Shown in pieces: positions 1-7,010 of a stretch of 8,499 nt of DNA; the first letter of the stretch is position 1, and the number at the start of each line of letters is the position of its first letter. This DNA is from JANYCG01 sp031392945. GTDB lineage: Bacteria > Pseudomonadota > Gammaproteobacteria > Burkholderiales > Burkholderiaceae_C. The DNA is taken from assembly GCA_031392945.1 (NCBI GenBank), contig JANMVT010000261.1, positions 1 through 8,499 on the forward strand. The letters are read 5' to 3'. The notes below the pieces were generated by a model. That model made no database searches, was not told where the DNA came from, and worked only from the letters and a program-made list of their open reading frames with translations. Both the position numbers and the translations under genes were made by a program.

Positions 1-1
1 G

Positions 2-292
2 GATGCCGATGGCGTGCCCTCGGACTTCCAGTTCCATATGGAGGTGGCCCGCGCCACTGGCAACCCGCACTTTGCCGAGCTGATGGCTTACCTGGGCACC
101 ATGATCTTTCCACGTGCGCGCATCAACACCCTGCAAAGTGCGCCCGAAGGCCGGTTGGGTTATTTGCAGCGCGTGAACAGCGAACATGAAAGCATTCTGG
201 TGGCGATCCGAAACCAGGACTCCGATGCCGCCCGCGCCGCCATGCGCACTCACCTGTCGAACAGCCGCGAGCGCCAGCGGGCAAGGCAATGA
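2..292 (+). CDS. GntR-family transcriptional regulator, C-terminal FCD domain (5'-partial)
   Basis: The reading frame is open from the left edge to a TGA, so only the last 96 residues are present; the N-terminal winged-helix DNA-binding domain lies outside the window. What is seen is a typical FCD ligand-binding domain end: DFQFHMEVARATGNPHF near the beginning, then EHESILVAIRNQD and DAARAAMRTHL. Asp8, His12, His62 and His84 of the visible peptide match the D-x3-H ... H ... H pattern that binds a metal in FCD regulators. Regulators of this class sense small carboxylic or amino acids and usually repress nearby genes. It lies on the same strand as azlCD, and a palindrome of the right type sits in the gap between them, which suggests local control of the exporter. 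The family call is firm; ligand and targets are inference. Confidence 0.88.
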   Translation, partial: DADGVPSDFQFHMEVARATGNPHFAELMAYLGTMIFPRARINTLQSAPEGRLGYLQRVNSEHESILVAIRNQDSDAARAAMRTHLSNSRERQRARQ

Positions 293-314
293 GCATGGCG
301 TGAGCCCTGAATAT

Positions 315-327
315 GTTGTACGACAAC
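315..327. promoter_or_regulatory. Candidate GntR (FadR-subfamily) operator upstream of azlC
   Basis: The bases gttgtacgacaac form a perfect 5-bp inverted repeat around a 3-bp centre. This fits the general GT-N(0-3)-AC layout of FadR-subfamily operators. It lies 23 bp after the stop of the FCD regulator and 63 bp before azlC, so it could serve autoregulation or control of the exporter. A weak -10-like taagat follows at 335-340, but no convincing -35 box is visible. Binding by the neighbouring regulator is inferred. Confidence 0.45.
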
Positions 328-390
328 TGATAAGTAAGATCTTTCCGCCGTGGTGAATGGATTCAAAAATTTGTCGATTAGCATTGCCCG

Positions 391-1128
391 ATGCCCTTAA
401 ACCACCCCGCCACCCGCGCCGCCTTTTTGTCCGGCGTGCGCGACACCGTCACCATCGTGCCGTCCTACCTGCCCTTCGCCCTGGTGTGCGGCGTGGCATC
501 GGTCAAAGCGGGGCTGACCACGGGCGCGTCGCTGGCCATGCCAGCCCTGGTGTTTGGCGGCTCGTCGCAGGCGGTGATGACACAGTTCATCCAGAGTTCG
601 GCATCATTGTGGGTGGCGGTGTTGTCCGGCTGCGTGATCAACCTGCGCATGATGGTTTACAGCGCCGCGCTGGCGCCCAAGCTGCGCCATCTGAGTCCCT
701 GGCAACGCGCGGGCGCGGCGTTTTTTCTGGTCGACAACACCTTTGCCTTCATGCAGAAACGCATTGAAGCCAAGCCACATGACGGGCACCTGATGGCCTA
801 TTACGCCGGCCTGTCCAGCATGCTCTGGCCATTTTGGGTGCTGTTCTGCGCCATTGGCATTTTTGCCGGCAACATCGTTCCCGCCAGCTGGCAACTGGAC
901 TTTGCGATACCGCTGTCCTTCATCGCCATCATCGCCACGTCCATTCGCAGCGTGCCCATGGGCGTGTCCGCCCTGGTCGGCGGGGCGGCCAGCATCCTGC
1001 TATTTTCACTGCCGCTGAAACTTGGGCTGATTGCGGCCTGCCTGCTGGGTCTGCTGGGCGGCTTGGTCGCGGAAAAGTTGAGCTGGAAATTCACTGAAGA
1101 TCCCACGGGAAAAAGGCAGCTGCCATGA
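391..1128 (+). CDS. azlC: AzlC-family branched-chain amino acid exporter, large subunit
   Basis: A 245-residue inner-membrane protein with several hydrophobic segments and the AzlC family layout: an N-terminal FLSGVRDTVTIVPSYLPFALVCG block, GGSSQ at about 57-60, an INLRMMVYSAALAP block at about 83-96 and LVDNTFAF at about 113-120. Length is normal for the family. AzlC works with the small AzlD subunit to export branched-chain amino acids or analogues such as azaleucine. The start is the first ATG after an in-frame TAG at 379-381; no clear Shine-Dalgarno is visible, so the start is reasonable rather than proven. The stop overlaps the azlD start by an ATGA, indicating translational coupling. 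The substrate in this organism is not shown by sequence. Confidence 0.92.
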   Translation: MPLNHPATRAAFLSGVRDTVTIVPSYLPFALVCGVASVKAGLTTGASLAMPALVFGGSSQAVMTQFIQSSASLWVAVLSGCVINLRMMVYSAALAPKLRHLSPWQRAGAAFFLVDNTFAFMQKRIEAKPHDGHLMAYYAGLSSMLWPFWVLFCAIGIFAGNIVPASWQLDFAIPLSFIAIIATSIRSVPMGVSALVGGAASILLFSLPLKLGLIAACLLGLLGGLVAEKLSWKFTEDPTGKRQLP

Positions 1129-1463
1129 GCGCCATGCAAAGCTGGCTCATCGTGTTGGCGCTGGCTGCGGGCACGTTTTTGATCCGTTATTCCTTCATCG
1201 GCCTGTTCGCCAACCGCGACATGCCGGCCTGGCTGAACCACGCGCTGCAGCTCATGGTGCCCGGCATTTTTGGCGCCATCGTGTTCAGCGGCGTGGTGAT
1301 GGCGGGTGGCCACGCAGCCGGCTGGGCGGAATGGCCACGCTACGCTGCGGCCCTGGCAGCCTTTGGCATGGCGCTGAAAACACGGGGCAACCTGCTTGTG
1401 ACCGTGGTCTGCGGCATGGCCGCGCTGCATGGCTTGCCCTGGCTGGTTTCATTGGTTAAATAG
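1125..1463 (+). CDS. azlD: AzlD-family branched-chain amino acid exporter, small subunit
   Basis: A 112-residue, almost entirely hydrophobic protein with three to four likely membrane helices. Family marks are GTFLIRYSFIGLF near residues 16-28 and the C-terminal KTRGNLLVTVVCGMAALHG near 85-103. AzlD is the obligate partner of AzlC (compare YgaZ/YgaH in enterobacteria). The ATG overlaps the azlC stop (ATGA at 1125-1128) and a purine-rich stretch (aaaaaggcag) precedes it, so the two are one transcriptional and translational unit. Family assignment is firm; the exported substrate is inferred from the family. Confidence 0.92.
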   Translation: MSAMQSWLIVLALAAGTFLIRYSFIGLFANRDMPAWLNHALQLMVPGIFGAIVFSGVVMAGGHAAGWAEWPRYAAALAAFGMALKTRGNLLVTVVCGMAALHGLPWLVSLVK

Positions 1464-1493
1464 GCCATTAGCCCTCGTGGATATTGCGTAGAT

Positions 1494-1505
1494 TGCTACT
1501 ATATT
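1494..1505 (+). promoter_or_regulatory. Possible extended -10 promoter for the isomerase gene
   Basis: A sharply AT-rich stretch in the 51-bp gap after azlD contains TGC-TACTAT (1494-1502), an extended -10 form, overlapping TATATT (1500-1505). The ATG at 1515 would lie only a few bases after the expected start point, and no Shine-Dalgarno is visible, so the mRNA could be nearly leaderless. No good -35 box is present. Weak, by-eye call. Confidence 0.25.
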
Positions 1506-1514
1506 TATAGCATT

Positions 1515-2162
1515 ATGATGCCGTTGAAATCCAAAGCGCCAACACCCGAAGCGGTGCGTGAGCCGCTGCACTTCTATTTCGACTTCATCTCGCCTTACGG
1601 CTATTTCGCGTCGCTGCGGATTGATGAGCTGGCGAACCGCCACGCGCGCACGGTGCAGTGGCATCCAATGCTTCTGGGCGTATCGGTGATGAAGGTCATG
1701 GGCCTCAAGCCCCTGCTCGACACGCCGCTCAAGGGGCCCTATACGCTGCGCGACGTGCAACGCTATGCGCGCCTGCACGGCATTCACCTGGGGCGCGATT
1801 TTGCGGCGCCGCCCACCCACCCGCGGACCATGGCGCGCGCCTTTTGCTGGGCCGCCAAGCACCATCCCATGGCCAGCATCGCACTGGCCAAGGCCCTGCT
1901 GCACGCCTACTGGGTTTTTGGCACCGACCTGTCAGCGCCCGAGAGCCTGGATGGCATCGCCCTTCCCGCCGCGATTCGAGCCGATGAGTTGATCGAAGCG
2001 GTGCAGGGCGAAGAGGCTGCCCGCCTGCTGCGGGCCGAGGTCCGCAGTTCACTGGCGGCGGGCATCTTCGGCTCGCCGACCATCGTGGTTGATGGCGAAG
2101 CGTTTTGGGGCATTGACAAATTCAGCGAAATTGACCACTGGCTCGCTACAGGCGGCTGGTAA
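1515..2162 (+). CDS. 2-hydroxychromene-2-carboxylate isomerase family protein (DsbA-fold, kappa-GST-like)
   Basis: A 215-residue cytoplasmic protein with the kappa-class GST / HCCA isomerase layout. A thioredoxin-like N-terminal strand HFYFDFISPYGYFASLR carries the family serine (Ser26 in FISPYGY) that replaces the DsbA cysteine motif. An all-helical insert follows (PLKGPYTLRDVQRYARLHGI to the AKALLHAYW block). The fold closes with GIFGSPTIVVDGEAFWGIDKF, which holds the cis-proline loop (GSPT). HCCA isomerases interconvert 2-hydroxychromene-2-carboxylate and trans-o-hydroxybenzylidenepyruvate in naphthalene breakdown using glutathione; many chromosomal relatives have unknown substrates. No ring-cleavage genes are present here, so the naphthalene role should not be assumed. 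The start could be either of two adjacent ATGs (1515 or 1518). Confidence 0.85.
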   Translation: MMPLKSKAPTPEAVREPLHFYFDFISPYGYFASLRIDELANRHARTVQWHPMLLGVSVMKVMGLKPLLDTPLKGPYTLRDVQRYARLHGIHLGRDFAAPPTHPRTMARAFCWAAKHHPMASIALAKALLHAYWVFGTDLSAPESLDGIALPAAIRADELIEAVQGEEAARLLRAEVRSSLAAGIFGSPTIVVDGEAFWGIDKFSEIDHWLATGGW

Positions 2163-2264
2163 TTCCATTCCCAAATCACCCGTGAAGGTCGTTGCGCCTC
2201 CTAGCCGTGCTGTAGCACTGTCTTCGTCGGCACGCCTACTTCACAAGTGATTTGGAAACGGAAT
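2162..2264. repeat. Long imperfect inverted repeat between convergent genes
   Basis: Arms 2162-2187 and 2239-2264 pair at 22 of 26 positions, with an unbroken core ccaaatcac / gtgatttgg. The four mismatches (A:C or C:A on the + strand) all become U:G or G:U in minus-strand RNA, so a transcript running off the acyl-CoA synthetase gene could form a continuous 26-pair stem. The 51-bp loop holds a second small palindrome, gtgctgtagcac (2207-2218). No T-run follows either arm, so it is not a standard intrinsic terminator. The left arm starts on the last base of the isomerase stop codon. It may be a dispersed palindromic or MITE-like element, or a 3' end stabiliser/terminator of the minus-strand operon. 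Confidence 0.65.
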
Positions 2265-2284
2265 GTTCCATTACTCGCCGTAAT

Positions 2285-4162
2285 TCAGCCAAAGCGGATT
2301 TCGTACGCCACCGCGATGGCGGTCAAGCGCTGGCGCACATCCACGCTGATTTTGTCCACCACGTCGCCCGAAACCCTGATCACTGCCATCTGCCCGCCCG
2401 GCCGGTCTTCGCCGGCCACAGAAACAGCCCGCCCCGGCGCGACACCGTCCAGCATCTCGGCCAGCTTGACTTCAATGGCCTTTAAACGCAGCGCCGGTTT
2501 GAAGATTTTTCCGATGGCCGTCATCGGCATGGCGTCGAGAATGGTGACGCGTTTGGGCACGGCGGGGCGCTCGTAGACTTGGGGGCCGACGGCGTCCAGC
2601 AGCGCTTGCGTCTCTAGGGAAAAACCAGGTTTGAGCGTGACAAACGCTACCGGCAACTCGCCCGCGTAGGCGTCCGGTTCGCCCACCACCGCACACAAGG
2701 CGACGGCGGGGTGCGCGAGGAAGGCCTCTTCGACCAAACCGGGATCGATGTTGTGCGAGCCGCGGATGATCACGTCTTTGGCGCGGCCGGTGATGTGGAT
2801 GTAACCCCGCGCATCGATATGGCCGAGATCGCCCGAGACCAACCAATGCTCCCCATTTGAGCGCTCTTCAAACATGCCCGCATTGCGCTCAGGGTCGCTG
2901 TAGCCGGGGCTGACGTGCGGGCCGCGAATGACGACGATGCCGGTCTCGCCTGCAGCGCAGTCTTCGCCCAAACACGCCACGCCGTCACGCCAGGGCGCCA
3001 CGCGCACCTGGGTGAAAGGCAGGCGCAGGCCGACCGAGCCAGGCACGCGGGGCCCTGCGGCCGGCTCGATCGCCACCAGGCCGGCGCTTTCTGTCATGCC
3101 CAGAATGTTGCGAACGGGGATGCGCAGTTTGGCCTCGAACTGGGCCACCAGTTCAGAGGGCAAAGGCGAGCCGCCGGTGTAGGCCACTTTGACCGACGAT
3201 AGGTCCGCGTCAACGGCCAGGTTGATCAATGTGGCCAGCACCGTTGGCACACAAGCCATCGCCGTCACTTTTTCGCGCTCGCAAAACTTCCAGTAGTTCT
3301 TCACAAACGCGGCATTGCGCATGCCGCTCAAAGTGGGCAGGATTTGTGTGGCGCCGACGGACAGCAGGGCCAGCCCATATACAAAGGCGCCTGCCACATG
3401 GAACAGCGGGAAGCCGTTGACCTCTACCGTGTGTTCGTCAAAGCCATAAAACAGCGGCGCGAGCGTGCTGGTGTGCACTTCGTTGCCGTGCGTGTGCAAA
3501 GCCAGCTTGGGCGCACCCGTGGTGCCGCCGGTGTGGAAACAGGCAGCGATGCGATTTGAAATTGCAGTTGGATAACGCTCTGAATTTAATATCAAACTAT
3601 TCAATGGCGACGAGGGCATACACCCCATTTCGTCCTGAAATATGGCAAATCCGGGTGCAAAGCCCGCGCCAGCGCGAATTTGCAGAACCGGCAAATCACA
3701 CAACAGCTTGAGCTTCTCCACCAGGGGCCATAAGTTCAGTTCATCGTTCGGCCCAAGCGCCACGATGAGTTTGGCGCTGGACGCTTTCAACAGGGTCGCA
3801 ATGTGATCCGGCGCAAGCAAAAAATTGATAGGACAAGCCCGCCCCGCCGCCTGCGCGCCCCACAGCGCGTAATGCGTCTCGGGCATGTTGGGCGCGAGGA
3901 TGGCGACGGCATCGTCTGGCCCCACGCCGAGTGAACGGAACAGCCTGGCCGCGCGGTTGATGTTGCCCATCAAATGTGTGTAGCTGATGCGCACGGGCGC
4001 TGTAGCCAAGTCGCCATCCGGCAAAAAGCGCAACGCCTCGCGCGTTGGATGCCGCGCGGCGGCCAGGGCGATCAGTTCGTAAGTCGAGCGGGCCAGCACG
4101 ACCGATTCATAGGGCTGCGCCTCCAGCGCTTCGATGTCGGCCAGGGTTGCAATGGCGTTCAT
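2285..4162 (-). CDS. Acyl-CoA synthetase (AMP-forming), ANL superfamily
   Basis: A 625-residue adenylate-forming ligase that activates a carboxylic acid with ATP and CoA through an acyl-AMP. Motifs appear in order: P-loop FHTGGTTGAPKLALHTH (209-225), GMTES (355-359), SGDLGHID (443-450), hinge region GRAKDVIIRGSHNI (459-472), and the catalytic lysine in MTAIGKIFKPALR (Lys552). All key residues are present. The length exceeds the usual 500 to 560 because about 73 residues follow the catalytic lysine, where relatives often have about 20 to 30. It is the last gene of the minus-strand set, 36 bp after the amidohydrolase stop. The start ATG at 4162 has no strong Shine-Dalgarno but fits the natural N-terminus. 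The substrate is unknown; the context suggests an aromatic or branched acid. Family call firm, substrate inferred. Confidence 0.9.
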   Translation of the reverse strand: MNAIATLADIEALEAQPYESVVLARSTYELIALAAARHPTREALRFLPDGDLATAPVRISYTHLMGNINRAARLFRSLGVGPDDAVAILAPNMPETHYALWGAQAAGRACPINFLLAPDHIATLLKASSAKLIVALGPNDELNLWPLVEKLKLLCDLPVLQIRAGAGFAPGFAIFQDEMGCMPSSPLNSLILNSERYPTAISNRIAACFHTGGTTGAPKLALHTHGNEVHTSTLAPLFYGFDEHTVEVNGFPLFHVAGAFVYGLALLSVGATQILPTLSGMRNAAFVKNYWKFCEREKVTAMACVPTVLATLINLAVDADLSSVKVAYTGGSPLPSELVAQFEAKLRIPVRNILGMTESAGLVAIEPAAGPRVPGSVGLRLPFTQVRVAPWRDGVACLGEDCAAGETGIVVIRGPHVSPGYSDPERNAGMFEERSNGEHWLVSGDLGHIDARGYIHITGRAKDVIIRGSHNIDPGLVEEAFLAHPAVALCAVVGEPDAYAGELPVAFVTLKPGFSLETQALLDAVGPQVYERPAVPKRVTILDAMPMTAIGKIFKPALRLKAIEVKLAEMLDGVAPGRAVSVAGEDRPGGQMAVIRVSGDVVDKISVDVRQRLTAIAVAYEIRFG

Positions 4163-4198
4163 CGCGCAAGCTGCGTGTGGGGCAGGGCCTGAATGACG

Positions 4199-5062
4199 TC
4201 AGGTCAGGCCCAGCAAACGCATCGCATTGGTCTTCAAAATCAGCGGCTTCACGTCGTCCTTGAAACCTGCGACTTCAAAATCGGCCATCCAGCGGTCAGG
4301 CGTGATCAGCGGGTAGTCGCTGCCAAACAAAATGCGGTCTTTCAAGAGCGTGTTGGCGTACTGGATGAGTTGCGGCGCGAAGTATTTGGGGCTCCAGCCG
4401 GACAGGTCGATCCAGATGTTCGGCTTGTGCAGGGCCAGTGAAATGGCTTCGTCCTGCCACGGCCAGCTCGGGTGGGCGACGACGATCTGCATGTCCGGGA
4501 AGGCAATGGCCACGTCTTCGAGCAACATCGGGTTGGAGTTTTGCAGGCGAAGGCCGCCGCCGCAACGCATGCCGCTGCCAATGCCGCTGTGGCCGCTGTG
4601 GAAGATGGCCGGCAGCTTGTATTCATTGATGACTTCGTAGATCGGCCAGGCCATCTTGTCGGCAGGCAAAAAACCCTGCACCGTGGGGTGGAACTTGAAG
4701 CCCTTCACGCCATGGCTTTCCACCAGGCGGCGCGCCTCGCGGCCGCCCATCTTGCCCTTGTGCGGGTCGATGGAACCGAAGGCAATCATGATGTCGCTGT
4801 TGGCCGCCGCCGCGTCGGCGATTTCTTCATTGGTGATGCGGGCGCGGCCCATTTGCGATTCAGCATCCACCGTGAAATTGACGAAGCCGATTTTCTTGTC
4901 GCGGTAATAGGCAATCGTCTCGTCCATCGTCGGGCGCTTGGCGTTGCGGAAGTATTTGTCCGCCGCGCGGTCGTACTCTTCGCCGTAGGCGTCGAACGGG
5001 TTGCGACACGACACCTCGAGGTGGGTGTGGGTGTCGATAGCGATCAGGTTTTTGGTGTCCAT
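4199..5062 (-). CDS. Amidohydrolase-2 family metal-dependent hydrolase (ACMSD-like TIM barrel)
   Basis: A 287-residue cytoplasmic enzyme with the metal-site residues of the amidohydrolase-2 family: DTHTH (His12, His14), FKFHPTVQGF (His125), IFHSGHSG (His155), VVAHPSWPW (His197) and the late aspartate in FGSDYP (Asp249). Length is normal. Members include decarboxylases (ACMSD, gamma-resorcylate decarboxylase) and hydrolases that cut C-C bonds, including the enzyme that hydrolyses aryl beta-ketoacyl-CoA in bacterial p-hydroxycinnamate breakdown. Being placed between an SDR and an acyl-CoA synthetase on the same strand favours a beta-ketoacyl-CoA or related hydrolase here, but this is inference. 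The start is well supported by GGAG nine bases before the ATG. Confidence 0.85.
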   Translation of the reverse strand: MDTKNLIAIDTHTHLEVSCRNPFDAYGEEYDRAADKYFRNAKRPTMDETIAYYRDKKIGFVNFTVDAESQMGRARITNEEIADAAAANSDIMIAFGSIDPHKGKMGGREARRLVESHGVKGFKFHPTVQGFLPADKMAWPIYEVINEYKLPAIFHSGHSGIGSGMRCGGGLRLQNSNPMLLEDVAIAFPDMQIVVAHPSWPWQDEAISLALHKPNIWIDLSGWSPKYFAPQLIQYANTLLKDRILFGSDYPLITPDRWMADFEVAGFKDDVKPLILKTNAMRLLGLT

Positions 5063-5071
5063 GTTGGTTTG

Positions 5072-5075
5072 CTCC
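5072..5075 (-). promoter_or_regulatory. Ribosome binding site of the amidohydrolase
   Basis: Minus-strand GGAG (inside ccggagc) ends nine bases before the ATG at 5062. It is the clearest Shine-Dalgarno in the minus-strand operon and fixes the amidohydrolase start. Confidence 0.6.
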
Positions 5076-5134
5076 GGAGTATGTGGTGAGTTTAGCGCCG
5101 CCGAGAAAGGTCATTTATGAAGGCGCATGCATCA

Positions 5135-5932
5135 TCAAGATGCGCTTTGCGAGTCCCCGTCAATCGGCAGGATTTGCCCCGAGATCGAACGCCCGGCATT
5201 TGACGCCAGGAATACCACCAACGCGGCAATGTCTTCAGGAGCCACAAAGCGTTTGTTGGATTGGTTGGCCAGGGCTGCCGCCCGTTCCTGCGCCACGCTG
5301 CGGCCATTTGCCGCTGCACGGCCTTCAAACACGCTCTCTATGCGCGGGCCGTCAACGGCGCCGGGCAGGATGGCGTTGACCCGAATTCCAAAGTCGCCCA
5401 ATTCGCGCGACAGGGTCTTGGTAAAACCAATCAAGCCCCATTTTGAGGTGGCATAGGGGCTGCGGTTGGGGTAGCCAAACCACCCTGCCAGGGATGACAT
5501 GACCAGAATCACGCCTTGGCCCGAGCGCTTCAAGTGCGGGATGGCGTGGCGTGTGACGTTGAAGGTGCCCGTCAGGTTGACGTTCATCACGGCCTCCCAA
5601 GCGTCCGGATCCATGTTTTCGACGCTCGCCGTCGGCCCTGAAATGCCAGCGTTGTTAACCAGCACGTCCAGGCCACCCAGGGCGCTTGCTGCCTCGGCCA
5701 CCATGCGCTCAACGTCCACACCTTTGCCGATGTCGCTCAACGAAGTCGTCACACCAGGAATTGCGCTGTGCAAGCCGGCCAATGCGGCTTCGTCGAGGTC
5801 GCAGACGTGGACCTTTGCGCCGCCTGCCGCAAAAGCCTGGGCAATGGCGCGTCCGATGCCGGATGCGCCTGCGGTGACGAGGACGCACTGTCGATTCGAG
5901 TTGGAACTGGGGTTGGATTTGGGGCTACTCAT
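5135..5932 (-). CDS. SDR-family NAD(P)-dependent oxidoreductase
   Basis: A 265-residue classical short-chain dehydrogenase. Cofactor loop TAGASGIG at 20-27, Asp45 at the end of the second strand (VHVCDLD, which favours NAD(H) over NADP(H)), NNAG at 93-96, Asn119 in NVNLTG, and the catalytic Ser147, Tyr160 and Lys164 (SSLAG ... YATSK) are all present. It ends with the usual SISGQILPIDGD. It would oxidise a hydroxyl to a ketone or the reverse; with the ligase and amidohydrolase, a beta-hydroxyacyl-CoA dehydrogenase role is plausible. The ATG at 5932 sits one base after the stop of the upstream acetoacetyl-CoA synthetase remnant (TGA-C-ATG), implying former co-translation. In-frame ATGs at 5941 and 5959 are possible but overlap that gene. 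The 72-bp gap to the amidohydrolase suggests one operon. Confidence 0.88.
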   Translation of the reverse strand: MSSPKSNPSSNSNRQCVLVTAGASGIGRAIAQAFAAGGAKVHVCDLDEAALAGLHSAIPGVTTSLSDIGKGVDVERMVAEAASALGGLDVLVNNAGISGPTASVENMDPDAWEAVMNVNLTGTFNVTRHAIPHLKRSGQGVILVMSSLAGWFGYPNRSPYATSKWGLIGFTKTLSRELGDFGIRVNAILPGAVDGPRIESVFEGRAAANGRSVAQERAAALANQSNKRFVAPEDIAALVVFLASNAGRSISGQILPIDGDSQSAS

Positions 5933-5933
5933 G

Positions 5934-6208
5934 TCAAACATTCGCGGGGGTGGGCGCATTCAACTTTGCTGCCAGCGCCACAAGAAATTCAAGGCTCGCC
6001 GGGTTGGCCATGGAATCGCTACTTGCCACCTTGTCGCGCGCCATCCCCAGCAATAACTTGCGCACGGGCACTTCCATTTTTTTGCCGATCAAGGTGCGTG
6101 GGATTTCGCTCACCTCGAAGACTTCATTGGGCACATGCCGGGCCGAGGCCTTGGTGCGGATCTCTTTGGCGATGCGCTCTTTCAATGCCAAATCAAGCAC
6201 ATAACCAG
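5934..6208 (-). pseudogene. Acetoacetyl-CoA synthetase, C-terminal remnant cut by the IS element
   Basis: About 90 native codons remain of an enzyme that is normally about 650 residues. The segment GYVLDLALKERIAKEIRTKA, then RHVPNEVFEVSEIPRTLIGKKMEVPVRKLLLG and MANPASLEFLVALA is the characteristic C-terminal end of acetoacetate-CoA ligases. The adenylation lysine region (PRTLIGKK) is kept, but the ATP-binding P-loop and CoA parts are gone. Native sequence stops at about 6206-6208, where the IS4-type end begins. An ATG inside the element (6242) opens a chimeric 102-codon frame whose first dozen residues are IS-derived; it has no expected activity. The intact enzyme would make acetoacetyl-CoA for ketone body or polyhydroxyalkanoate metabolism. 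It was probably the first gene before the SDR. Confidence 0.82.
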
Positions 6209-6224
6209 AATGGCACTTACTTTG
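6209..6224 (+). repeat. Terminal inverted repeat of the IS, end next to the transposase stop
   Basis: The sequence aatggcacttactttg pairs imperfectly (about 9 of 16) with the opposite end (aatgccgactatctgg on the minus strand, 7149 downward). Both share the AATGxC start expected for IS4-type ends. The transposase stop codon TAA (6217-6219) lies inside this repeat. Confidence 0.5.
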
Positions 6225-6986
6225 GCTCCCAGTCGTAGCCATGGATCTTGATTTTTCGTCGAGCTTGGGCGCGCGGAATCTTTAACCACAGGTAGGGTTT
6301 TGGTCGTCGCTTTCGCATTCGCGGCTCGATGCGTGCGGGCCTGTTGCCTACCCTGCACTGGGCGATCAGCGTAAACAGCCGCTCGCAGTCGTTCGTGGCT
6401 GACATCCCTCGCGAGACCCACTCTGTCCACAGTTGCACGGTGTGTTTGAAGCTCAGAGTGCGCGGATCCACACCTGCAATGCAGGCGGCCTGCGCCATCA
6501 GCAGCCTGATCACGTTGTACGCCAGCAGATGGATCCACAGTTGTTTCTCGTTCATCTGCGGCGTCTGGCAGCTCAGCACATCCATGCCCGTGGTGGTCTT
6601 GAGGTTGCGCAGGTCCAGCTCAACGTTCCAGCGACGCGCGTACAGCTGCGACAGATCATCCTTGCTGACCCGTCGATGATCCAGCAGCGTGGTGGCCAGC
6701 ACCCGGTGGGCGACTTTGACTTCGCGCACTGTGAGTTCGTCGGGGAAGTGTGCGTACTGCTCGGGCGTCATCCACTGTGGGCGCGCCGCAGGCTTGGGCC
6801 AGCACACGATGTGCGAGCCGTCAGCCTCCAGCACCTGGCGCATGAACATCGACAGCGCAACCGTGGGCGGATACAGCCGCTCGCGGTGCTCGGGCAGCAG
6901 CGCTTCGGTCGTCTCCAACAACTCAGGACTCGTCAGCACGTTGAAGAACTCCACCGCCTGGGTCGCCCGCGACCGGTGCCTGACAC

Positions 6987-7010
6987 TGCTTTGATGCTTT
7001 GATGCTTTGA
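6987..7010. repeat. Tandem repeat, 8 bp x 3
   Basis: Three perfect copies of tgctttga lie in the first codons of the transposase frame, where they encode KASKHQS-like residues. They look like replication-slippage products and sit directly beside a second tandem repeat. Confidence 0.85.

Noticed and set aside
801..1430. 209-codon open frame on the minus strand
   Set aside because: It lies opposite azlC and azlD, whose membrane-protein sequences are clear; the product is a low-complexity His/Gln/Ala/Arg-rich shadow.
4194..4201. Palindrome tgacgtca near the amidohydrolase stop
   Set aside because: An 8-bp palindrome overlapping a stop codon is expected by chance, and no second copy or promoter context supports an operator.
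4472..5089. 205-codon open frame on the + strand
   Set aside because: It is antisense to the amidohydrolase, which has a full set of metal ligands and a good ribosome site; the antisense product has no recognisable motifs and reflects high GC.
5933..5959. Earlier ATGs for the SDR (5941, 5959)
   Set aside because: They overlap the end of the synthetase gene and add residues before the usual SDR N-terminus; the ATG one base after the stop is simpler. No Shine-Dalgarno settles it.
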